64,000 nt of DNA from G020354785 sp964461435 (GTDB lineage: Bacteria; Bacteroidota; Bacteroidia; Bacteroidales; UBA10428): assembly GCA_964461435.1 (NCBI GenBank), contig CAYWUI010000007.1:1-64000 (forward strand). The letters are read 5' to 3'. The position numbers were made by a program, and so were the translations under genes. Of this stretch, positions 25,715-34,810 are shown piece after piece; positions within the stretch are counted from its first letter, which is position 1, and the number at the start of each line of letters is the position of its first letter. The notes under the pieces are model-generated. The model searched no databases and was not told the origin of the DNA. It worked only from the letters and a program-made list of their open reading frames with translations.

Positions 25715-26128
25715 ATGTATAGATTTGTAATAATAGCTTTTCTTGGTTTTTTGACCTGTTCATGCAGTGAAAAGATATTTACTGCCGGTGTGGATTGCGA
25801 TGAGTGTTACCGTGTAAAACCTGACAGTGCCTACCTGAGAGTGGATCTAACCATAAATGATACTTATGAAACAATTCCCCTGGTTATATACAGAAATGAG
25901 GTGGAAAAAAACGATACCGAATATGTTGACACAGCATACGAGAGTCCGTATTACCTGCTGGTTCCTGTAAATAAAGAATACTCTGTTGCAGCAGAGTATA
26001 TTAAAGCTACTGATAAAATAATTGCTATAGATGGTACCAGGATTAAAATAAAACATGTAAGCAGCGAGTGTGATGAGGATTGCTGGATCATCGAAGGAGA
26101 TGAGTTGAATATGGAGCTGAAGTATTAA
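25715..26128 (+). CDS. Small lipoprotein, unknown function
   Basis: 137 residues with a lipobox (FLTCSCSEK; Cys17, possibly Cys15). The mature part is beta-rich and has two cysteine pairs (CDECYR, CDEDCW) that could form disulfides or a metal site. No family is recognised. It is 17 bp after the ankyrin gene and probably co-transcribed, so it may be its partner at the outer membrane. Confidence 0.6.
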   Translation: MYRFVIIAFLGFLTCSCSEKIFTAGVDCDECYRVKPDSAYLRVDLTINDTYETIPLVIYRNEVEKNDTEYVDTAYESPYYLLVPVNKEYSVAAEYIKATDKIIAIDGTRIKIKHVSSECDEDCWIIEGDELNMELKY

Positions 26129-26135
26129 TACCCCT

Positions 26136-26531
26136 TTACTGAAGAAGTTTTATTTCTACTGCAGAATTACCCGGTTTGTTATCCTTAAACCGTATAAGTA
26201 TATCATAGAATGCGGTTTTACTACAAACAAAGCTGAAGACTTCATAATATTTATCTTCCAGTACATTAGTCAGCACAAGCTTGTCTGCATCTAACAATTC
26301 AAAAATAGCTTCCCCTGCATAGCCATCAAGATGATTTGTGACTATAAACTTATAAGTTGATCCTTTATTAAATTTAGTTGTCATAAAATACTCGTTCTCA
26401 TAATCCTGTTCGCTTATCTCATCCAGCCTGAAGTCAATTACTTTGATAAAAATTTCTTTTTGAGCATATGTGTTCTTAATAAAGAGGAATAAGAATGCCG
26501 TCAAAATTATTAAGATTTTAAACCTTACCAT
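26136..26531 (-). CDS. Small exported protein, unknown function
   Basis: 131 residues with a signal peptide (ILIILTAFLFLFIKNTYAQ) and a short beta-sandwich-like mature part (YKFIVTNHLDGYAGEAIFEL, FYDILIRFKDNKPG). No family is recognised. It converges with the lipoprotein at 25715-26128, with 7 bp between stops. Confidence 0.55.
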   Translation of the reverse strand: MVRFKILIILTAFLFLFIKNTYAQKEIFIKVIDFRLDEISEQDYENEYFMTTKFNKGSTYKFIVTNHLDGYAGEAIFELLDADKLVLTNVLEDKYYEVFSFVCSKTAFYDILIRFKDNKPGNSAVEIKLLQ

Positions 26532-26594
26532 TTTTATTTATTTCTAAAAGATTACATAAAGTCACTTTTTAAAATAAATCAACCGGACAGAAAA

Positions 26595-27374
26595 TTAAAT
26601 CTGTTTAATTTTTAACCATTCATAATTTACATCCAGCAAGATCAGCTTTGCATGCTCTGACACTCTTTTTGTCTGCACTTTTGACAATTCAAGGACTATA
26701 CTATGAATATTGTCTTCATAATATTCTTCGGTAAGTCCCGTGCACTTTGTTTTCCCGTTGCGCAGATAAAATAATGCCTTAACCTGTCTTTTTTCATCAT
26801 CACTTTTAAGGGCATTAACAAGTGCATCAAGCCTGTTCCAGCTACCTGACTCTTCATCCCACCATTCTTTAGCTTCCATAACACTAAGGTCCTTAATTAT
26901 TCTGCGCTTTTCAGGAACTGAACATTTATCAAGTTTTTTTCTGTTGCCGGGATCATTATAATAACCAGGAAAATTAATTTTAATAAAATTTATAAGCCTG
27001 TCCTCCTGAATATGTACACCACTGAATCCGAAATTCTGAAAAGTAATTTCCTCAAGAAGCCATCCTGCACGAACAATCATATCATCAATATCATATTCTA
27101 TTATTTGTCCCCGTCCATAAAACTTCTCAGCACCCGGATATATAAGGTCCCCGGTATTGGTAAGTTTTACAAATGATTTAACGCCTAACATATTTATCAG
27201 ATCAGGAATAGATTTCTCCTCCATATTTTCCAGCTTTTCCTTAGCATCCAGTACCGTCGGCCAGTCATTCGACTTGAAATCCCTTAGAAGAGCATCAATT
27301 GATATTTCCTGGATAAAACCGGCAAGTATAAAACCACCAATCATAATAACAACGAACAACAATCTCTTTTTCAT
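26595..27374 (-). CDS. Exported protein of unknown function
   Basis: 259 residues with an N-terminal hydrophobic signal or anchor (LLFVVIMIGGFILAGFIQ). The rest is helical, with HEAT-like pieces at both ends (VLDAKEKLENMEEKSIPDLI; VNALKSDDEKRQVKALFYLR). It is upstream of the small exported protein on the same strand (63 bp gap), so they may form an operon. No family is recognised. Confidence 0.55.
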   Translation of the reverse strand: MKKRLLFVVIMIGGFILAGFIQEISIDALLRDFKSNDWPTVLDAKEKLENMEEKSIPDLINMLGVKSFVKLTNTGDLIYPGAEKFYGRGQIIEYDIDDMIVRAGWLLEEITFQNFGFSGVHIQEDRLINFIKINFPGYYNDPGNRKKLDKCSVPEKRRIIKDLSVMEAKEWWDEESGSWNRLDALVNALKSDDEKRQVKALFYLRNGKTKCTGLTEEYYEDNIHSIVLELSKVQTKRVSEHAKLILLDVNYEWLKIKQI

Positions 27375-27556
27375 AAAAATTCTTTATTTTTTAAGTTTTC
27401 AGATTTCCAGATAAAGTTACAATAATTTTAATATTTTCAAATTTTTAATCAGTCAATAGTAATTTTCTTCCCTTCAGACAGAGATAAGTATTGTTAAACC
27501 AATTCCACTGCAACATCACTATTCAGGACATCAAAAAAAATCCGGCAAAGACTGCC

Positions 27557-29257
27557 TCAGATTAATAAATCATATACATTAAGAGCGTAATATCCAAGAG
27601 TAATAATCTCGCTGTACATATCCGAATAAATTACTCCTGTTGAGCACTTATACCTGCCCTTTCTCAGATTTTTAAAATGCTCTTCTTTTAAAGCCCTGTC
27701 AATTTTCTGCAATTCTTTTCTATGAGCCCTGTTTTTATCTGAAAATGCCAAAGTTTCTTCGCTGGCAAATCCTTCATTTATTTCCTTTAATATCTGATCA
27801 ATAATTATAAAAAGTCTGCTTATGTTTTTATCCATTTCTTTAGTGAAACCTGCCTTGGCATCATTCTTCCGTTCAATAGTATCTGCCAGCTTATTGTTTG
27901 AATCAGCCATGCTTTCGATATTACTAATCATATTAAGCATATTTGTGATATTCTCGGAGCTTGAACTGCTGAATGATTCTTCGGTAATCCTTGTTAAATA
28001 GGAAGCTATCTCCACTTCCATCCTGTCAGAGATATCCTCATATTTCCTGATTTTCGCCAGATACTTATCGTATTTCTTCCCTGTCTTTGTATAATAAGAT
28101 TCTTTCACCAGCTCAAACATCTTTGTAACACGCCCTGCATAAAGCTGCGTTTCTTTCCTGGCTTGCAGTATAGATAGCTCACCCGTCGAGAGCAATCCGG
28201 TATTAATATATCTCAGGCTAAATTCCTCATCTTCATCACGATCAGGCACCATAACACTAACAATTTTTATAATAAACGAAGCAAACCATATTAAAATCAC
28301 AGTGTTTAAAATATTAAAGGCAGAATGAAAAATTGACAAAGCAACAGGCATGGCCTGAGCGGTTTCAACAGCTGTTTGTCCCTCTATCATGTAGGGTGAA
28401 TTTAATCCTATTTTTATGATAAACCAGTTTATGGATTTCAGAAAGGGATTAAATACAAGGAGCATAAGTAAAACTCCTGTTAAATTAAAAACCAGATGTG
28501 CCCTTGCAGCGCGTTTGGCAGATGTGTTGGCAACAAATGCTGCCAGATTTGCTGTAATTGTTGTCCCTATGTTTTGTCCAAGAACCATTGCTGCTGCCAA
28601 ATCAAAAGATATCCAGCCATTAAAACACATGACCAGTGTGAGTGCCATAGCTGCACTTGATGACTGAATAATCATCGTTATAACAGTGCCAATAATTATA
28701 AAGATCAATATTGATATAAAGCCGGAATCTGAATAAATGGATAAGAACTTTAATAATCCGGGATTACTGTTTATATCGGGCGTATATATCTTCAGGAAAT
28801 GCAATCCGAAAAATATTAATGAGAATCCTATTATTACTTCACCCCAGGAACTTCTTCTTTTGTCTTTTGAGAATAATATGGGCAATCCTAATCCGATCAA
28901 TATAAATGTAAATGAGAATATATCGAACTTAAAGCCAAGAATGGAAATCAGCCAGGCTGTAACCGTTGTACCTATATTTGCCCCCATAATTACGCCTATG
29001 GATTCGGCAAGTGATAACAGTCCGGCATTTACAAAACTGACCACCATTACAGTTGTCGCAGATGATGATTGAATAATTCCTGTAATGATGAAACCTGTAA
29101 AAATGCCCATAAATCTGTTTGAAGTCATCGCTGAAAGGATACTCCTTAATTTTGAGCCCGCCACTTTTTGAAGGGACTCGCTCATAAGTTTCATGCCAAA
29201 AAGGAAAAGTCCGAGTGCCCCAAGCAACTTCAGGAAATCCAGGAATCCGTAATTCAT
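27557..29257 (-). CDS. Na+/phosphate cotransporter family protein with PhoU-like tail
   Basis: 566 residues. Residues 1-340 hold two inverted sets of membrane helices with the family QSSSA motifs (IIQSSSATTVMVVSFVNAGL and MIIQSSSAAMALTLVM) and the GANIGTT / GQNIGTT repeats. Residues about 350-566 form a PhoU-like helical bundle. The NptA/YjbB family moves phosphate with Na+. It is transcribed away from the V-ATPase operon. Confidence 0.9.
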   Translation of the reverse strand: MNYGFLDFLKLLGALGLFLFGMKLMSESLQKVAGSKLRSILSAMTSNRFMGIFTGFIITGIIQSSSATTVMVVSFVNAGLLSLAESIGVIMGANIGTTVTAWLISILGFKFDIFSFTFILIGLGLPILFSKDKRRSSWGEVIIGFSLIFFGLHFLKIYTPDINSNPGLLKFLSIYSDSGFISILIFIIIGTVITMIIQSSSAAMALTLVMCFNGWISFDLAAAMVLGQNIGTTITANLAAFVANTSAKRAARAHLVFNLTGVLLMLLVFNPFLKSINWFIIKIGLNSPYMIEGQTAVETAQAMPVALSIFHSAFNILNTVILIWFASFIIKIVSVMVPDRDEDEEFSLRYINTGLLSTGELSILQARKETQLYAGRVTKMFELVKESYYTKTGKKYDKYLAKIRKYEDISDRMEVEIASYLTRITEESFSSSSSENITNMLNMISNIESMADSNNKLADTIERKNDAKAGFTKEMDKNISRLFIIIDQILKEINEGFASEETLAFSDKNRAHRKELQKIDRALKEEHFKNLRKGRYKCSTGVIYSDMYSEIITLGYYALNVYDLLI

Positions 29258-29639
29258 ACCTGCCTCTGTATAATATAGTATGTTAATTGCATAAAAATAC
29301 TGTTATAAATATATACTAATAATTAATCAATTAAAAAACATTGCCTGATATTAATTTATATGAGTGTTTTATCAGTTAAGAAAATGAAGCAAAATAACAT
29401 ATTAAAATGCAAATAAGCAAAGTCATAAATTGTAACTTAATTCCCGATTTTATATAGTTATTTATAATCATTAAAAATAATTATAAAACACTGTTGAAAC
29501 TAAAACTATAAGTAAACTTTTCGTTATATTTGAGCTTTTGAGAAAGCTAAATCCTCTGGTTATTAAAAGATTGCAACCATAAGAGTAGTTCGCTGAATTT
29601 CATTTTTTTATATTCTTTTATATCTGAAATAAAATTAAA
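29258..29639. other. Divergent intergenic region before the V-ATPase operon
   Basis: 382 bp of very AT-rich sequence without a coherent open frame. The only element supported is the TATATTTG box at 29525-29532 for the V-ATPase operon. Confidence 0.5.
29525..29532 (+). promoter_or_regulatory. -7 box of the V-ATPase operon
   Basis: TATATTTG, an exact TAnnTTTG match, giving a leader of about 100 nt before the E subunit start at 29640. The nearest TTG (29494-29496) is 28 bp away, too far for a standard -33. Confidence 0.4.
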
Positions 29640-30257
29640 ATGCAAAATAAACTACAGGAACTTACGCAGAAAATATTTAAGGAAGGTATTTCAAAAGGGA
29701 ATGCCGAAGCTGAAAAAATTATAGACAACTCCAGAAAAGAAGCTGAAGATATTGTTGGCAAGGCAAAAAAGGAAGCTGATAAAATCCTTAAGGATGCAAA
29801 AAAGAAATCTGATGAAATAAAAAAAAGCTCGGAAGCCGAATTCAGGCTGTCTTCAAAACAATCAATAAATGCTTTGAAACAGCAGATTACAGACCTGATA
29901 AATGGTGAGATTGTGAATGTGTCTGTTAAAAAAGCTTTTAAAGATAATGATTTCATCAAGAAGCTGATTGAAAGCATTATAAAAAAATGGAAACCGCAGT
30001 CAGATGAGGTAGCTGACATTTCCATACTTTTGCCTGAAAAAGATGAAAAAGCAGTACAGCAATATTTTACCAGGTCTGTCAAAGATTTGTTAAGCAAGGG
30101 AATTGAAATCAGATATGACGATAACATTAAGTCAGGTTTTCAGATTGGACCTAAAAACGGCAGTTATAAAATAAGTTTTACTGATGAGGATTTTGTTAAC
30201 TTTTTCAAGCAATATTTAAGGCCAAGGCTAATTAAATTACTATTTGCAGAAGAGTAA
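29640..30257 (+). CDS. ntpE: V-type ATPase subunit E
   Basis: 205 residues. The first 90 are a charged, alanine-rich coiled coil (AEKIIDNSRKEAEDIVGKAK and following), and the C-terminal domain resembles subunit E (VKKAFKDNDFIKKLIESII, IEIRYDDNIKSGFQI). It forms the peripheral stalk that holds the A3B3 head to subunit I. It is the first gene of the operon E-DUF2764-A-B-D-I-K. Confidence 0.88.
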   Translation: MQNKLQELTQKIFKEGISKGNAEAEKIIDNSRKEAEDIVGKAKKEADKILKDAKKKSDEIKKSSEAEFRLSSKQSINALKQQITDLINGEIVNVSVKKAFKDNDFIKKLIESIIKKWKPQSDEVADISILLPEKDEKAVQQYFTRSVKDLLSKGIEIRYDDNIKSGFQIGPKNGSYKISFTDEDFVNFFKQYLRPRLIKLLFAEE

Positions 30258-30260
30258 GAT

Positions 30261-31115
30261 ATGAGGCGTGAATACCATTGTTTTATTGCAGGACTTCCTG
30301 AGTTATTCCCAGATGCAAAAAAAATTGACTTTATTCTTTTAAATTTCAGGGATCAACTTGGGGAAGTGCTGCATTCTGATGACTACAGGTTAATTGAGTC
30401 ATTATTCTGGAAATATGATAATGCAAACATTATTAAATTATTAAAGGACCCGCAATCAGATATTAATAATCTGGGAAATCTTTCCAGGGAGGATATTGAA
30501 GAGATTTTTTACCTTGCTAAAGATGATGCATTATATACTTATAAAAGAAAGATCCCCCCATATTTGGGAATATTTATTGATGCATTCAAAAACGAGGCCC
30601 CTCTTTTTAAAGGTAAAGAATGGGAAAATCAAATTACACAACTTTACTATAATTTTGCAGTTAATATAGATAATTATTTTATTCGCAGCTGGTTTGAATT
30701 TGAGATGAACCTGACTAACATATTAACAGCTGCCGGTTGCAGAAAACATAAAGTGGATATTGAAAATGAACTTATAGGGAACAATGAAATAACTGAAAAA
30801 CTGGTTAAAAGCAGTGCGCGTGATTTTGGCATAAGTAACGAATTCCCGATGCTGGAAGCAATAATAAGGGCAACCGAAGAAGATAATATTATTGAAAAGG
30901 AAAGGAAAATTGACATGGTAAGATGGGAACTGTTGAATGACCGGAATTTCTTTCATTTTTTTACAATTGAAAAGATATTTGCTTATACTATACAGGTCGA
31001 TATTATTGAGAGATGGCTAAAACTGGACAAAGACACAGGAAATAAATTATTTAATGATTTATTGACAGGCCTTGAAAAAAGTTATGAGTTCTCAAAGGAG
31101 TATACATTATATTAA
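30261..31115 (+). CDS. DUF2764 protein of the V-ATPase operon
   Basis: 284 residues, soluble and helical (REYHCFIAGLPELFPDAKK; LLKDPQSDINNLGNLSREDI). It sits between subunits E and A, 3 bp after E and 10 bp before A. DUF2764 proteins occupy this slot in bacterial V-ATPase operons of Bacteroidota, Chlamydiae and spirochaetes that lack a recognisable C subunit, so a C-like (central socket) role is a reasonable inference, not shown by sequence alone. Confidence 0.8.
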   Translation: MRREYHCFIAGLPELFPDAKKIDFILLNFRDQLGEVLHSDDYRLIESLFWKYDNANIIKLLKDPQSDINNLGNLSREDIEEIFYLAKDDALYTYKRKIPPYLGIFIDAFKNEAPLFKGKEWENQITQLYYNFAVNIDNYFIRSWFEFEMNLTNILTAAGCRKHKVDIENELIGNNEITEKLVKSSARDFGISNEFPMLEAIIRATEEDNIIEKERKIDMVRWELLNDRNFFHFFTIEKIFAYTIQVDIIERWLKLDKDTGNKLFNDLLTGLEKSYEFSKEYTLY

Positions 31116-31125
31116 GTAATTAAAG

Positions 31126-32883
31126 ATGTCAACAAAAGGAACAGTAAAAGGTATTATTTCAAATCTTGTAATTGTTGAAGTTGATGGCCCGGTATCTCAA
31201 AATGAGATATGTTTTATACTTTTTAAGCAAGTCCGGTTAATGGCTGAAGTAATAAAAGTATACGGCAAAAATGCTTACGTGCAGGTATTTGAAAGCACGA
31301 GAGGATTATTAACAGGTGATGAGGTAGAATTTACAGGGCATATGCTTGAAGTTGTTCTTGGCCCGGGCCTGTTGTCAAAAAATTACGACGGACTGCAAAA
31401 TGACCTGGATAAGATGGAGGGTATATTCCTCAAAAAAGGCCAGTATACGCATGCTTTGGACGAAAATAAAACCTGGCATTTCAAACCTGTTGCCAGTACT
31501 GGGGATATTGTTATCGCAGGAGACTGGCTGGGTGAAGTTGAAGAAAACGCTATGCCTCACAAAATTATGATGCCTTTTAGTTTTAAAGGGACCTTCAGGA
31601 TAAAAAGTATTGTAAAAGCCGGTGATTATAAAATAAATGATACTGTAGCTGTTTTGACTGACAGCAATAATAAAGATATTTCTGTAACAATGGTCCAGAA
31701 ATGGCCGGTCAAGGTTGCCGTCAAGTCCTATAAAGAAAAACCCCGGCCCTATAAGCTTCTTGAGACAGGAGTAAGAATTATCGACACTTTAAATCCTATT
31801 GTTGAAGGAGGAACAGGATTTATTCCCGGACCTTTTGGATGCGGGAAAACTGTTCTTCAGCATGCCATCTCAAGACAGGCTGAAGCAGATATTGTAATCG
31901 TCGCAGCATGCGGGGAAAGGGCGAACGAAGTTGTGGAACTTTTTAAAGAATTCCCTGAACTTGAAGATTTCAGAACAGGAAGGAAACTTATGGAAAGGAC
32001 CATTATTGTTGCTAATACATCAAATATGCCCGTGGCAGCAAGGGAAGCATCGGTTTATACAGCCATGACTATCGCTGAATATTACCGTGCTATGGGACTG
32101 CGCGTGCTGATGCTTGCCGATTCAACATCGCGCTGGGCACAGGCTCTGAGAGAAATGTCGAACAGGCTTGAAGAACTGCCGGGGCCGGATGCCTTCCCGA
32201 TGGACCTGCCGGCTGTAATTTCAAATTTTTACTCGCGCGCCGGTTACACTATTTTAAATAATGACGAAACCGGTTCAATTACTTTTATAGGAACCGTTTC
32301 TCCTGCCGGTGGAAATCTTAAAGAGCCTGTAACCGAATCAACCAAAAAGGTAGCCAGGTGCTTTTATGCTCTGGCACAACACAGGGCAGACAGCAAACGC
32401 TATCCTGCTGTTGACCCTATAGACAGTTATTCAAAATACCTTGAATATCCCGAATTTGCAGAATATGTTGAAAGTAAAATATCAGATAACTGGATTGATA
32501 AAGTTAACGAGGCCAAGACCATTTTTCAGCGCGGCAAAGAGACCTATGAGCAGATTAATATCCTTGGAGACGATGGTGTACCTGTCAATTATCATGTTAC
32601 CTACTGGAAATCCGAGATTATAGACTTTGTAATATTGCAGCAGGATGCGTTCGATAAAGTCGACCGGTCCACACCTGTGGAAAGGCAGAAATATATGCTG
32701 GAACATGTTCTTAATGTATGTAATACAGAGTTTAATTTCGAATTATTTACAGAAATTGATATTTATTTTAAACGGATCATAAACCAGTACAAACAGATGA
32801 ATTACTCTGAATTTAAATCAGAGAAATTTCTGAATTATGAAAAAGAACTATTGAAAATTATTGACGAACGAAAGGTATCATGA
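31126..32883 (+). CDS. ntpA: V-type ATPase catalytic subunit A
   Basis: 585 residues. The Walker A motif is GPFGCGKTVLQH, and other core motifs are CGERANEVVELFKEFPEL, LMLADSTSRWAQALREMSNR and EELPGPDAFP. The family-specific insert region (GPGLLSKNYDGLQ onward) is present. It hydrolyses or synthesises ATP in the A3B3 head. The gene overlaps subunit B by 4 bp. Confidence 0.97.
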   Translation: MSTKGTVKGIISNLVIVEVDGPVSQNEICFILFKQVRLMAEVIKVYGKNAYVQVFESTRGLLTGDEVEFTGHMLEVVLGPGLLSKNYDGLQNDLDKMEGIFLKKGQYTHALDENKTWHFKPVASTGDIVIAGDWLGEVEENAMPHKIMMPFSFKGTFRIKSIVKAGDYKINDTVAVLTDSNNKDISVTMVQKWPVKVAVKSYKEKPRPYKLLETGVRIIDTLNPIVEGGTGFIPGPFGCGKTVLQHAISRQAEADIVIVAACGERANEVVELFKEFPELEDFRTGRKLMERTIIVANTSNMPVAAREASVYTAMTIAEYYRAMGLRVLMLADSTSRWAQALREMSNRLEELPGPDAFPMDLPAVISNFYSRAGYTILNNDETGSITFIGTVSPAGGNLKEPVTESTKKVARCFYALAQHRADSKRYPAVDPIDSYSKYLEYPEFAEYVESKISDNWIDKVNEAKTIFQRGKETYEQINILGDDGVPVNYHVTYWKSEIIDFVILQQDAFDKVDRSTPVERQKYMLEHVLNVCNTEFNFELFTEIDIYFKRIINQYKQMNYSEFKSEKFLNYEKELLKIIDERKVS

Positions 32884-34205
32884 TGGAGACCAGAGCTTTT
32901 CAGAAAATATATACTAAAATCAATCAGATCACCAAGGCAACATGTTCATTACAGGCCCATGGCATAGGGTATGAAGAGCTGGCCATTGTTAACGGAAAAC
33001 TGGCCCAGGTTGTTAAGGTCATTGAAGATACTGTTACTTTGCAGGTATATGGAGGCACTGAAGGAATACCTACAAATGCAGAAGTAACATTCCTCGGCAA
33101 GCCACCTACCCTGAAAGTCAGTGATGACCTTGCCGGAAGGTTTTTTAATGCTTATGGCATGCCTATTGACGGAGGCCCGGATATAGAAGGTGAAGAACGG
33201 GAAATAGGGGGACCTTCAGTGAACCCGGTAAGAAGAGAGCAGCCTTCAGAATTGATAGCAACAGGTATAGCAGGTATAGACCTGAATAACACCCTGGTAT
33301 CGGGACAAAAAATACCGTTTTTTGCAGATCCTGACCAGCCCTATAACCAGGTTATGGCGATGGTAGCATTAAGGGCAAAGGCTGACAAGATAATCCTGGG
33401 AGGAATGGGACTTACAAACGATGACTACCTTTTTTATAAGAATGTCTTTGATAACGCAGGAGTCCTTGATCATATAATAAGCTTTGTAAATACAACCGAA
33501 AATCCACCTGTGGAGAGGTTACTGGTCCCGGAAATGGCACTTACTGCCGCAGAGTATTTTGCCGTTGACAAAAACCAGAGCGTCGTTGTGCTTCTTACTG
33601 ATATGACACTTTATGCCGACGCATTAAGTATAGTATCAAACCGCATGGACCAGATACCGTCCAAAGACAGTATGCCCGGCTCACTCTATAGTGACCTGGC
33701 GAAAATCTATGAAAAAGCGGTTCAGTTTCCTGACGGAGGGTCAATTACCATTATTGCCGTCACAACATTGTCAGGAGGAGACATTACCCATGCTATCCCC
33801 GATAATACAGGGTACATCACCGAGGGACAGCTGTTTCTGAGAAGAGACTCTGATATTGGAAAAGTTATTGTCGATCCCTTTAGAAGTTTATCGCGGTTGA
33901 AACAACTTGTAATAGGCAAAAAAACGAGAGAAGATCATCCCCAGGTTATGAACTCTGCAATAAGATTATATGCAGATGCGGCTAATGCAAAAACCAAGCT
34001 TGAAAATGGATTTGACCTGACGGACTATGATGAGCGAAGCCTCAAGTTTGCAAAAGCCTATTCAGAAAAACTTTTAGCTATTGACGTTAACATTGATATT
34101 GATGAAATGCTAAACACAGGATGGTATTTATTTAAAGAATATTTTAAGCCTGAAGAAGTGGGTGCAAAAAAGGAACTGGTAGATAAATACTGGCCAAAAG
34201 AATAA
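32880..34205 (+). CDS. ntpB: V-type ATPase subunit B
   Basis: 441 residues, normal length, with ELIATGIAGIDLNNTLVSGQ, KIPFFADPDQPYNQ in place of a Walker A motif (non-catalytic nucleotide site), VVVLLTDMTLYADALSIVSN and GSITIIAVTTLSGGDITHAI. It forms the A3B3 hexamer with subunit A. It starts within the end of the A gene (ATGA overlap), implying coupled translation. Confidence 0.96.
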   Translation: MMETRAFQKIYTKINQITKATCSLQAHGIGYEELAIVNGKLAQVVKVIEDTVTLQVYGGTEGIPTNAEVTFLGKPPTLKVSDDLAGRFFNAYGMPIDGGPDIEGEEREIGGPSVNPVRREQPSELIATGIAGIDLNNTLVSGQKIPFFADPDQPYNQVMAMVALRAKADKIILGGMGLTNDDYLFYKNVFDNAGVLDHIISFVNTTENPPVERLLVPEMALTAAEYFAVDKNQSVVVLLTDMTLYADALSIVSNRMDQIPSKDSMPGSLYSDLAKIYEKAVQFPDGGSITIIAVTTLSGGDITHAIPDNTGYITEGQLFLRRDSDIGKVIVDPFRSLSRLKQLVIGKKTREDHPQVMNSAIRLYADAANAKTKLENGFDLTDYDERSLKFAKAYSEKLLAIDVNIDIDEMLNTGWYLFKEYFKPEEVGAKKELVDKYWPKE

Positions 34206-34207
34206 TT

Positions 34208-34810
34208 ATGGCAATAAAATTCCAATATAATAAAACTTCATTACAGCAACTTCATAAGCAGCTTAACATGAGGGTTAGGGCCCTGCCAACTATCAAAAAC
34301 AAAGAGTCGGCTCTCAGGGTTGAGGTAAAAAGAGCCAGGGATAAAATGACCAGCCTGGAACAAATACTTAAAGAAAAGATCAGACAATATGATTATATGA
34401 GCAAATTATGGGTGGAATTTGATGCAAGCCTCGTAGGTATAGATAATGTGAGATTATCGGTTAAAAATATTGCAGGGGTCAAGACACCTGTCCTTGATGG
34501 AATTGACTTCTACACTAAAAAGTTCAGCATCTTTAATAAGCCCAAATGGTATCTTGACGGTGTGGCATTAATAAAGGAAATTGCTTCAATAGCTATTGAG
34601 AAAGAAGTATTTAACAGAAAAATGCAGCTTGTTGACCGTGCCAGAAAAAAAACAACACAAAAGGTAAACTTATATGAAAAAGTGCAGATTCCCGGATTTG
34701 AAGAGGCAATATTAAAAATAAAAAGATTCATGGAGGATGAGGAATGTCTCTCCAAATCTGCCCAGAAGATCGTTAAAAACAGGCAGCAGCAAATAGAACT
34801 TGTGCAATGA
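34208..34810 (+). CDS. ntpD: V-type ATPase subunit D
   Basis: 200 residues, mainly two long helices (N-terminal NKTSLQQLHKQLNMRVRALP; C-terminal RKKTTQKVNLYEKVQIPGFE) that make the rotor shaft. It lies 2 bp after subunit B and overlaps subunit I by 4 bp. No F subunit gene follows. Confidence 0.92.
   Translation: MAIKFQYNKTSLQQLHKQLNMRVRALPTIKNKESALRVEVKRARDKMTSLEQILKEKIRQYDYMSKLWVEFDASLVGIDNVRLSVKNIAGVKTPVLDGIDFYTKKFSIFNKPKWYLDGVALIKEIASIAIEKEVFNRKMQLVDRARKKTTQKVNLYEKVQIPGFEEAILKIKRFMEDEECLSKSAQKIVKNRQQQIELVQ

Noticed and set aside
29618..30127. Minus-strand open frame of 169 residues, Ser/Phe rich
   Set aside because: Antisense of the subunit E coiled coil; low complexity arises from the Lys/Glu-rich sense strand.
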